Origin: Rhodococcus sp. P-2
GTDB lineage: Bacteria > Actinomycetota > Actinomycetes > Mycobacteriales > Mycobacteriaceae
Length of the DNA stretch: 64,000 bases
Assembly (NCBI RefSeq): GCF_016598535.1
Contig: NZ_CP066779.1
Coordinates: 3,410,001-3,474,000 of the forward strand
Direction of reading: 5' to 3'
Position 1 is the first letter of the stretch. Every line of letters starts with the position of its first letter. Positions 1 through 8,252 of this stretch are shown here, piece after piece. The translations under genes were made by a program, and so were the position numbers. Under the pieces are notes generated by a model that was not told the DNA's origin, did no database searches, and saw only the letters and a list, made by a program, of their open reading frames with translations.

Positions 1-864
1 ATCTTGCTGCACAATCTTCGCCCGGGAACCCTCGATCGACTGGGATTCTCCTCTGCCGAACTACAACGCCTGCGACCGGAAATCATCGCCGTCTCGGTGA
101 GCGGGTACGGGGCGGAAGGCCCGTCCTCTACCCGCGCCGGGCTCGACATCGCCGCGCAAGCGGAGAGTGGACTGATGTCGGTGACGGGCGAGGCTGATGG
201 CCCACCACAACGTGTGGGCGCACCGGTCATAGACCATGCAACGAGCTATGTCGTCGCGCAGGCGGCTCTGGCAGCGCTACTGCGACGTGAGCGCACCGGC
301 AAAGGATCGTCCGTCCGAGTCTCCCTGCTGGACGTCGCAATCCACTTGCAGACGGCCAACTGGATCGAGTGGCAGGTATCGGGCAAACCTATGAGTCGCA
401 AAGGGAACGGGCAACCAAGCGTCGCACCCGCTGCAGATGTCTTTCGTGCCGTCGACGGCGAACTGGTGATCAGCGGATACCAACCGCGAGCCTGGATCGA
501 ACTGTGCAAGGCGATCGACCTGCCAGAGTTGGCAGACGACCCGCGGTTTACCACCAACGCGCTGCGCGTCGAAAACCGTGCAGACCTCGTCGCCACGATC
601 GAGAAGCAGCTGTGCCACCGTAGCGCCGCGGAAGCGGTAGAGCATCTCACTGCGGCCGGAGTGGTTGCCGCGCTTGTGCGCAACTACGACGAGGTAATCT
701 GCGCCGACGATGTGATTGCGAACCGTACCTTCATTCCCGGCGCCAACGAACATGGCGAACAATACTTGACGCCTGCCATGCCCTATCGGTCCGAACCTCC
801 GATGGTACGAACTGAGTCCTCGCAGGTTCCGGCCTTGAACGAGTGGGCTTCGTCAACGCATTGA
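1..864 (+). CDS. CaiB/BaiF family III CoA-transferase, 5' partial
   Basis: The frame is open from the first base and ends at TGA 862-864, so about 100 N-terminal residues lie outside the window; family members are usually 380-410 residues. The text has the family III pattern: an NLRPGTLDRLGF segment, then a SGYGAEGP loop, a region on CoA binding and a C-terminal domain ending NEWASS. These enzymes move CoA between acyl-CoA and free acid, or racemise 2-methylacyl-CoA. The catalytic Asp cannot be assigned with confidence. It is followed after 79 bases by a nitronate monooxygenase gene on the same strand. The acyl substrate cannot be read from sequence. Confidence 0.85.
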   Translation: MLLHNLRPGTLDRLGFSSAELQRLRPEIIAVSVSGYGAEGPSSTRAGLDIAAQAESGLMSVTGEADGPPQRVGAPVIDHATSYVVAQAALAALLRRERTGKGSSVRVSLLDVAIHLQTANWIEWQVSGKPMSRKGNGQPSVAPAADVFRAVDGELVISGYQPRAWIELCKAIDLPELADDPRFTTNALRVENRADLVATIEKQLCHRSAAEAVEHLTAAGVVAALVRNYDEVICADDVIANRTFIPGANEHGEQYLTPAMPYRSEPPMVRTESSQVPALNEWASSTH

Positions 865-907
865 AGCCGATGTGAAGTCGAAATTCAGTCGGCATCAACG
901 TAACTGA

Positions 908-1927
<1,020 letters not shown>

Positions 1928-2523
1928 CGCTATCCGAACCGCTGAGCGCTACTGTCGGCGAGTTCTTCGCACATGATTCCTGCCGTTGCGCTCGCCGACC
2001 CGCATGCCGCCGATACTTCGTCCTCGATGCGTCGTGCGGTGACGGTGAGCTCTTCCGGCTAGCCTCGCGGCTCGTCATCGCCGCTCGCTCGTTTCGGGCG
2101 CATCCGGACGATCATTGACGTCAGGACGAGGAAGGGAGGTGTACTCCGAATTGCTTGCGGTCATCAGAGTGACGACCGCAAGGATTTCGATCGTCACTGA
2201 ACACGATCTATTCGACGTTGTGGCCATGGTGCTACCAAAACATCACCGTCGGCCCGCAGCAGCTCCCCCACTACGTCCCCCGACATTTCTTGGCTTCGAC
2301 TGAGTACAGCAAGGACGAGAGCCCGGCGCGCCCATCCCGACTGTGCGATCGTCGAAGTCGTCTGACAACCCTTTCAAGGCACCTACTCCCTATGGCGCCC
2401 CGATCCCCGCAACAACGTTGCGCTTGACCGAACACTGAAGTCCCACGAGCCCGATAGCGTTCGCGATAGAATCCGATATTTCGCTCGCATCGTCCCGGGG
2501 CACACTGAAGGGGAGTCAAGAGC
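1928..2523. other. Gene-poor gap with a possible decayed C-terminal fragment on the minus strand
   Basis: No convincing gene is present in about 600 bases. On the minus strand 2058-1930 reads 42 codons (PEELTVTARRIEDEV near its start) with protein-like composition, ending at TAG 1932-1930, but it is closed upstream by an in-frame TAG at 2061-2059 and has no start. It could be the tail of a lost gene. The short plus-strand frame at 2115-2303 has no supporting context. The promoter of the next gene presumably lies in 2400-2510. Confidence 0.35.
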
Positions 2524-3540
2524 ATGCATGCGGTAGCGACCCGGAGGGCGAAATTCGTTGCAGCGGGATTGATCATCGCTGTGGCTACTGCTGGTGCTAT
2601 CGGTGTATCGAAGATCTTCGCTGCACGCCCATCCTCTGCGAACGTCGAAGAGACCATCACGAAAGCGGAACGTGGACGCCACAATCCAGCGTGTGAACCC
2701 ATCCCGTCGAGGCCCGATGTGGCTGCGTTGCGTCGCTCTTCTGACGCGTCGGTTCGTTTGACGCACGTGGTACAGACTGCTGCGGAGCTCTTGCGAGTCA
2801 ACGGAGCGGCTTGGGGGCCCCAAGTCGCTGTCGGTACTGAGCTATCCATTGATGAAGCTTTCGAGAACGCCGGTTCGATTCCCGGAGATGCGATAGTCGC
2901 AGAAGCGGAGTGGCTTCGTCAGGCGCAACGAGATGGACTCTACGACGACGCAGATCGTTCGCTCGATTCGCTTGTCCGACACATCGAGTCGACAACCATC
3001 ACGGACGTCGACCTCGCCAGCCATCTGGGGCCGAATTGGCCCGCAGTAATTGATGTCGTCGGGACTGTCGCCGCGATCGGGTTCGAGGAGTACGTGAGCA
3101 AGGTGCGCGCGTCACCCCCGATGAGAGCAGCTGACGCGCTCGACCTTCGATCCGCGTTGCGGGAGAACACGGTAGCCCTCGGCCTGGAGGCGGAATGGGA
3201 CGGTGCTCAGGAGTTGGTCGCTCTCTACTTTCAAGGATGCACTTCGGCCGCGCTGAGCCGGCGAGAAGCGAACCTTTCGGTCGAGGATTACATCCTTGAT
3301 TGGGACCTGGCGGAGGCTCTGGCACGCGACGCCGTAGCTGCTGCTTTCGCAGCAGATCTCACGAGCAACGAGAACCGTGGACGAGTCGAGATCTTGGCAC
3401 GAGGTCTTCAAATCATCCAGGCGCCAGACGAATTGGGTCCGAACGATCGGTTGACCCGGTCCGTGGATCCGAACGAAAACTTGCATCCGGACGAGGTCGC
3501 GCTTCTCGAACTGGAAGATCCATTGATCGAGGGCGAGTGA
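2524..3540 (+). CDS. Predicted membrane-anchored or secreted protein of unknown function
   Basis: A 338-residue protein starting at ATG 2524 with a GGGGAG ribosome site about 10 bases upstream. Residues 11-33 form one hydrophobic segment preceded by Arg/Lys, so it is either a signal peptide or an N-terminal anchor, with the rest outside the membrane. The remaining 300 residues are acidic and mostly helical in appearance with few cysteines; the end (DEVALLELEDPLIEGE) is strongly acidic. I do not recognise the family. It stands alone between two gene-poor gaps and has no obvious operon partner. Confidence 0.65.
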   Translation: MHAVATRRAKFVAAGLIIAVATAGAIGVSKIFAARPSSANVEETITKAERGRHNPACEPIPSRPDVAALRRSSDASVRLTHVVQTAAELLRVNGAAWGPQVAVGTELSIDEAFENAGSIPGDAIVAEAEWLRQAQRDGLYDDADRSLDSLVRHIESTTITDVDLASHLGPNWPAVIDVVGTVAAIGFEEYVSKVRASPPMRAADALDLRSALRENTVALGLEAEWDGAQELVALYFQGCTSAALSRREANLSVEDYILDWDLAEALARDAVAAAFAADLTSNENRGRVEILARGLQIIQAPDELGPNDRLTRSVDPNENLHPDEVALLELEDPLIEGE

Positions 3541-3575
3541 CACGACCAGGGCCTCCGGCGAGGGTGGCGCGGCAA

Positions 3576-4152
3576 TCAGAAAGGCGGTTGCCGATGTGAC
3601 ACCGCGCTCTTAGAACCGAAGTGACGCAACATCATCGGGATCTGCTCTTCGGTGGCCCCTTGCTCACGCAGATAACGCAGCACCTCCTTTCGATACGCAG
3701 GTAATCGAACCCCGAAATTATGTCCTCGAGCTGACGGTCCATCCAGTCGAAGAAACAGTTCGCGTCGTGCGACAGCAGCGGATTTACCGTGGGTATGCCC
3801 AGTCTCGAAGCCCCAGCAGAAGCCGAGGGTCTCGACTAACTTTGCCGGACCGACTGCAATGGTCAGCTTCGCCGGAGTGAATCTCGGAAGAAGAACCTTC
3901 GTCCCCGATATTCCAAGTCTTTGCAGCGGGATCGACCCGCGGCACGCCTCGCGATAATTGTTCACCACATTGCCGCTGTTCCGACCAAGGCAAGTTCGAG
4001 GCGTTTCTCCACGGTGAAGTCGATGCATGCCGCGCCGTCGACACCATGCACCTGAGTGTTGGGAAGGGTGCCGCACTGGATTCGGCGTCCGTCACCAGAG
4101 TGTCAGTGATGGCTACATCATCCCAGTACTCAACCCTCGCGCCATCACGCAA
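3576..4152 (-). pseudogene. Unrecognised, possibly frameshifted minus-strand gene
   Basis: Two overlapping minus-strand frames share this stretch: 4152-3784 and 4076-3576. The upstream part of the first (GARVEYWDDVAITDTLVTDAE) and the downstream part of the second (a basic, helical tail with RYLREQGATEEQIPMMLRHFG) both look protein-like, while the overlap looks unlike protein in either frame alone. That is what a gene with a frameshift would show. No family was recognised. The alternative is two unrelated random frames. The remaining flanks, 3541-3575 and 4153-4350, hold nothing I can name. Confidence 0.3.
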
Positions 4153-4350
4153 TTGGTTCCAGAAACAGACAACCAGCGGTTAGGTAGTTCGACAATTTGC
4201 GGATCGAATCCACCGTAACCGATCCTTGTCTGGCACTGGAGATGCAACAGCGCTCTTCATCTAAGCCGTGGGGATTGATAGATAGATGCAGGTCAAGCCT
4301 GCAATGTCTCCCATGACCTCACCTCGCCCCATGGTTTCGCCAGCCAAGCA

Positions 4351-4377
4351 CACAATCGATTGTGGCGTGCGCCACAA
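4351..4377. promoter_or_regulatory. Two overlapping perfect palindromes upstream of the alcohol dehydrogenase
   Basis: CACAATCGATTGTG at 4351-4364 is a perfect 14-bp palindrome. It overlaps TTGTGGCGTGCGCCACAA at 4360-4377, a perfect 18-bp palindrome. The second has a TGTG-N8-CACA shape, like CRP/GlxR-type sites but with G/C rather than A/T at the fifth positions. Its centre lies about 44 bases before the start point predicted from the TAGCCT box at 4401-4406, a place typical of activator sites. The regulator is not identified. Confidence 0.5.
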
Positions 4378-4390
4378 ATCTCCTATAGGG

Positions 4391-4408
4391 TAACCACTGT
4401 TAGCCTGC
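4391..4408 (+). promoter_or_regulatory. Promoter-like element shared with the BVMO gene
   Basis: TAACCACTGTTAGCCTGC matches 17 of 18 bases of the element at 8230-8247 before the BVMO gene. It contains TAGCCT (TAnnnT), which fits an actinobacterial -10 box. The alcohol dehydrogenase start is about 130 bases further on, so this copy would give a leadered transcript. Confidence 0.45.
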
Positions 4409-4538
4409 GACGGGGTGCGAGACATTTCCCAGCGCCGGATCCACGCTCTATCCCACTCCTGAACAGACCGAGGGAGAGCTGAGCGCTCTTGACGACGTCG
4501 TGGTGGATTGAGGATCAAGAAAGAAAGATGGTATTGCC

Positions 4539-5708
4539 GTGCAGTCATCACTTGTCTCTCTGCCGTCCATGGAGAGAGTCCGCATTGGCGCTCCGGTCGC
4601 GGAGGCCGCAGCCCAGGAAGCAGAATTGCTCGGGGCGAACCGCGTCTTCGTCGTATGTAGCGGGACGCTCAACTCGCAGACCGACGAGATCGCTCGGGTG
4701 ATCGAGGCACTGGGTGATCGATTCGTGGGACTGTTCGATGCGGTTCGACCCCATGTACCGCGCGAAGACGTCATTGCTGCCACCCGAGTTGCTGCCGACG
4801 CCGATCCGGACATGCTGTTGTGCGTGGGCGGCGGATCGGCGACGGACCTGGCGAAGATCCTTGCAATCACTCTGGAGCACGGAGTTCGCGAGGCATCGCA
4901 AATGGACGCCTACCACCTGCAGGTCAATCCCGACACATCGGTGACCGCCCCCACCTTCTCCGCCCCGAAGATCCCGGTAGTGGTGGCGCCCACGACCCTG
5001 GCGGGAGGTGAGTTCAACGCGTTGGCCGGGTCGACGGATGAGAAGAGCAACGTCAAAGAGGGTTACTTGCATCCGGCGATGACCCCGAAGGCTGTCATCC
5101 TCGATCCTGCACTCACGCTGCACACGCCGGAGTGGCTGTGGCTGTCGACCGGGGTTCGCGCACTGGACCACGCCTTCGAGACCTTGGGCTCGCTCGAATC
5201 GAACGGGTACTACGACGGGATGGCGATGAATGCCATACGACTGCTCTCCGAAGGACTCGTCCGAGTGAAGGAGAACACCGACGACGTGGATGCGCGGCTG
5301 ATGTGCCAGGTCGGTGCATGGTCGTCAATGGTCGCGATCGTCGCAGGCCTCGACATGGGCGTCAGCCATGCCGTCGGGCATGCACTCGGCGGCTCGTTCA
5401 ACGTCCCGCACGGGTACACCTCGTGTGTCATGGCGCCTTTCGCACTCGAGTACAACCGCGAGGTCAACGAGCATCGCCAGGCGCTGATCAGTGCGTCCTT
5501 GGGTGCGCCGCAAACGCCCGCTCACGAGTTGGCGGACTCGCTCATCCGGCGGCTCGGCATGCCAAGATCGCTGGGAGAAGTCGGGCTGACCGAAAACGAC
5601 CTCCCCAGTCTGGCTACGTACACGTTCAAGGACATCTGGTGCGGGACCAACCCAAACCCCATTGCGAATCCGGACGCTTTGGTTCCTTTGTTGCGGCGGG
5701 CACTCTGA
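4539..5708 (+). CDS. Iron-containing alcohol dehydrogenase, maleylacetate-reductase-like
   Basis: A 389-residue protein starting at GTG 4539. The NAD(P)-binding loop is GGGSATDLAK (about residues 93-102). The metal-site region is seen as RALDHAFETL near 207-216 and SHAVGHALGG plus NVPHGYT near 275-292, which supply the Asp and His ligands of PF00465 enzymes. Maleylacetate reductases close ring-cleavage pathways, and other members are plain alcohol dehydrogenases, so the substrate is open. It converges on the TetR gene downstream, with a shared hairpin terminator between them. Upstream lie paired palindromes and a promoter element also found before the BVMO, suggesting joint control. Confidence 0.85.
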   Translation: MQSSLVSLPSMERVRIGAPVAEAAAQEAELLGANRVFVVCSGTLNSQTDEIARVIEALGDRFVGLFDAVRPHVPREDVIAATRVAADADPDMLLCVGGGSATDLAKILAITLEHGVREASQMDAYHLQVNPDTSVTAPTFSAPKIPVVVAPTTLAGGEFNALAGSTDEKSNVKEGYLHPAMTPKAVILDPALTLHTPEWLWLSTGVRALDHAFETLGSLESNGYYDGMAMNAIRLLSEGLVRVKENTDDVDARLMCQVGAWSSMVAIVAGLDMGVSHAVGHALGGSFNVPHGYTSCVMAPFALEYNREVNEHRQALISASLGAPQTPAHELADSLIRRLGMPRSLGEVGLTENDLPSLATYTFKDIWCGTNPNPIANPDALVPLLRRAL

Positions 5709-5715
5709 TCGAGCC

Positions 5716-5768
5716 CGAAAACAAGTGATCCCCCTCCACGTCGGGTGGAGGGGGATCACCTGTTTTCG
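5716..5768. terminator. Bidirectional hairpin terminator
   Basis: Two 24-base arms (5716-5739 and 5745-5768) are complementary apart from one position, with a 5-base loop. A-rich sequence on the left arm and T-rich on the right give a U-tract in either direction. The odd pair is A-C when read from the plus strand but G-U from the minus strand, so the stem is slightly better for the TetR transcript. It sits between convergent genes. Confidence 0.85.
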
Positions 5769-5787
5769 AGCTGAACGGCCGTCACCG

Positions 5788-6468
5788 TCAGCTGGGCGTA
5801 CCGCCGTTACCACTCTGCGTTCCGGGACGGTGACGGAGAATTCCGACGACGATGTAATCCACGTAGGTTGCCACCAGCGCCTCGATATCGTGGTCGTCTC
5901 GAAGCCACCAGCTCACACCATTCATGAGGTCGAGCACCGCAACAGCCGCACGTTGTGGGTCGGCGATTTCGAACTCTCCGGCGCGGACCCCGGCAGCAAT
6001 CACATCGCGCACACGCCTCTGGTAGTACTTGCGGTACTCGAGCACCCTCATACGGTGTTCGTCGGTAAGCGCCGAGATCTCTCGTAGGCTGACCAGATGC
6101 TCGACCCTGTTCATCGCTAGATGCCGCAGATGAACATCGATCAGCGAGGTGAGACGCTCGGCCGGTGTTCCAGGTTCGTCGAGGACGAGTAGATGCTCAT
6201 CGACCGGGTCCCGGGTCATCTTGAGCGCGATCGCGTAGAGGATCTCTTCTTTCGAGGTGAAGTGGTTGTAGAGGCTCGCGCCCTTGATTCCCACCGAATC
6301 TGCGATGCCACGCATACCGGCCGAGTGGTAGCCCTGATCAGCGAAGTATTCGGCCGCCGCGGCCAGTATGTCGTCACGTCTGCTTGGAAGACCTTCAAGC
6401 CGTGGTCGACCGGATCCGGGTGTCGCGCTGCTGGCAGGATCGATGTTCAGCGTTTCAGTCCTTTGCAT
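5788..6468 (-). CDS. TetR/AcrR family transcriptional regulator
   Basis: A 226-residue protein when started at ATG 6468; a longer frame runs to 6531 but that start lies well inside the upstream gene. The N-terminal HTH is typical: RRDDILAAAAEYFADQGY followed by GMRGIADSVGIKGASLYNHF and the SKEEIL helix. The C-terminal ligand domain is not specific. It overlaps the end of the acyl-CoA synthetase gene by 14 bases, so the two are surely cotranscribed and probably translationally coupled. A likely target is the inverted repeat 8133-8152 in the divergent promoter region. A ligand of CoA-ester type would fit the context but is inference. Confidence 0.85.
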   Translation of the reverse strand: MQRTETLNIDPASSATPGSGRPRLEGLPSRRDDILAAAAEYFADQGYHSAGMRGIADSVGIKGASLYNHFTSKEEILYAIALKMTRDPVDEHLLVLDEPGTPAERLTSLIDVHLRHLAMNRVEHLVSLREISALTDEHRMRVLEYRKYYQRRVRDVIAAGVRAGEFEIADPQRAAVAVLDLMNGVSWWLRDDHDIEALVATYVDYIVVGILRHRPGTQSGNGGTPS

Positions 6469-7936
6469 ACAGGCGACGTAGTTCTCTCTTGAGCAGCTTC
6501 CCCTGAGGGTCCGTGGGCAGCTCGTCCACAATCGTGATCGCCTTTGGAACCTTATAGCCTGCGAGCACGGCCTTGCAGTGGTCTCGCAACTCCTGGCCGG
6601 TGAGATCGCTGCCGTCTACGACGATGACGAAGCCGGTGACCGCCTCGGACCAGTAATCGTCCAGAAGTCCCACGACGGCGGCGCGCGACACCTCGGGGTG
6701 GGCTTGTAGTACTCGCTCGACCTCCTGCGAGGACACGTTGTAGCCGCCCGTCTTGATCATGTCCTTGCTGCGATCGAGAAAGAACATGTTGCCCTCCGAA
6801 TCGCGACGTACGATGTCGCCGGTGTGGACCCAACCACCGTCGAGGACAGCGGCGGTCTTCTCGGGATCCTTGTAGTAACCCAGCATCACCGACGGCGTGC
6901 GACAGAGGAGTTCACCTCGCTCTGCTTCATTTCCGTCGGCATCGACCACCTTGACCTCGAGATGGCCTACAGGCTTGCCGATCCAGGTCGGATCCTGATC
7001 GGGAATGTCCTCGAGTCGCTTGAACCAGCCGACGGAGCCCAACTGCGTCAACTCGGACTGACCCCAGTAGGTGCCCCACACCGATGCGGGCGCCGCGTGG
7101 TGCCATGCGTCCACCGTTCGCGGCGAGACCTGACCTCCGTAGGTCAGGCAGCGCTGGATGGTCCCGACAGTCTCAGGACCGAAGTCAGGATGATCTGCGA
7201 GCGAGATGAAGAAGGTCGGGGTTTGAGCCAGGACGGTGATCTGCTCCGTTTTGATCATGTGCAAAGCGTCGGCAGGCGCGAGGCTGGCCGGGAGCACGAG
7301 CGTCGCTCCCAATAGCAGGAGCGAGGTCAGGGAGCCGATTCCGGCAATAGTGTGGAATGGCATGACGTAGAGCCAGACGTCATCGTCCAGGCATCGCAGT
7401 CCCCATGTGTACGCGGGTGCGGTGGAGACCAGGTAGTTGCGATGCGGCAGCATGACGCCCTTCGGAGCCGCCTCGGTTCCACTGGTGTACACGATCATTG
7501 CGAGATCGTGCTCGTCCACATCACAATCCGGCTCTGTCGGCGACGAGGACTCGAGGAGTTGATCGAAGCAGTGGCCGCCGAACTCGTCCGTGCTGTCGAG
7601 AACAACGATTTCGGGGCGGGTACCGAGTCCCGCCAGCGCTTCTTCCAGTACCGGCAGGAATTCCGCGGCCACGACCACAACCGCGGGCTCGAGGTGCCCG
7701 ATCTGTTGAGCCACTTCGTTAGGTCCGAAAAGGACATTGATGCCGGAGTACACCGCCCCTATTTTGAGAGCACCGTAGTAGGCGACTATCGACTCCACGC
7801 GATTGCGGGCCATCACGGCGACCCGGTCACCGCGGGAAACACCGAGTCCGAGGAACATGTGGGATGCCCGGTTGGCATCCTGATTGAGCGCACCGTAGGT
7901 GGTCACGGTGCGTCGACCACCTGGGGCATACGACAC
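6455..7936 (-). CDS. AMP-dependent acyl-CoA synthetase (ligase)
   Basis: A 493-residue member of the ANL superfamily. The phosphate-binding motif YTSGTEAAPKGV lies near residues 151-162, the adenylate motif WGTYWGQSE near 288-296, the GWVHTGDI motif near 370-377, and the C-terminal lysine motif PTDPQGKLLKRE near 476-487. The only start available is GTG 7936, yet the 21 codons upstream (from GETLGDQLRR) still read like the usual N-terminus of the family before an in-frame TAG at 8002-8000. The annotated protein may therefore have lost its first residues. It lies divergent from the BVMO gene and in an operon with the TetR gene. Confidence 0.88.
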   Translation of the reverse strand: MSYAPGGRRTVTTYGALNQDANRASHMFLGLGVSRGDRVAVMARNRVESIVAYYGALKIGAVYSGINVLFGPNEVAQQIGHLEPAVVVVAAEFLPVLEEALAGLGTRPEIVVLDSTDEFGGHCFDQLLESSSPTEPDCDVDEHDLAMIVYTSGTEAAPKGVMLPHRNYLVSTAPAYTWGLRCLDDDVWLYVMPFHTIAGIGSLTSLLLLGATLVLPASLAPADALHMIKTEQITVLAQTPTFFISLADHPDFGPETVGTIQRCLTYGGQVSPRTVDAWHHAAPASVWGTYWGQSELTQLGSVGWFKRLEDIPDQDPTWIGKPVGHLEVKVVDADGNEAERGELLCRTPSVMLGYYKDPEKTAAVLDGGWVHTGDIVRRDSEGNMFFLDRSKDMIKTGGYNVSSQEVERVLQAHPEVSRAAVVGLLDDYWSEAVTGFVIVVDGSDLTGQELRDHCKAVLAGYKVPKAITIVDELPTDPQGKLLKRELRRLYAKD

Positions 7937-8132
7937 GATCGCCGGCTTCGAGTATCGACTCTGCGAGTGGCGGCGTAGCTGGTCGCCTAACGTCTCGCCC
8001 TAGCGGTGACGACTGGGTCGCTGTGAGGGATCGGACAAGCGGACCTGAACTCCGTCGCATATCAGTGGCATCCGATTCGACACTTGTCGACAGATCCATG
8101 GTTCCTCAACTTCCTGAATGCTTACCGCGGTT

Positions 8133-8152
8133 AGTATGATGTGGCTCATACT
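8133..8152. promoter_or_regulatory. Inverted repeat in the divergent acyl-CoA synthetase / BVMO promoter
   Basis: AGTATGA, six bases, TCATACT: perfect 7-bp arms in a 20-bp site. It lies in the 316-bp region between the two divergent genes, one of which is in an operon with a TetR gene. It has the size of a TetR operator. Just upstream, TTACCGCGGTTA (8122-8133) is a weaker palindrome. Confidence 0.55.
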
Positions 8153-8216
8153 GTCATCGGCATCCTCGCGGGTCAAGCGAATTTTTCAAGCAATAATCGG
8201 AATATTAAGATCGCAC

Positions 8217-8247
8217 TTGGTTGTGTCACTAACGACTGTTAGCCTGC
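8217..8247 (+). promoter_or_regulatory. Predicted BVMO promoter giving a leaderless transcript
   Basis: TTGGTT at 8217-8222, a 17-base spacer and TAGCCT at 8240-8245 fit -35 and -10 boxes. A start point 7-8 bases later would fall on the ATG at 8253, and no ribosome site is present, so a leaderless mRNA is predicted. The 18 bases 8230-8247 match the element at 4391-4408 with one change. Confidence 0.45.
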
Positions 8248-8252
8248 ATGGC

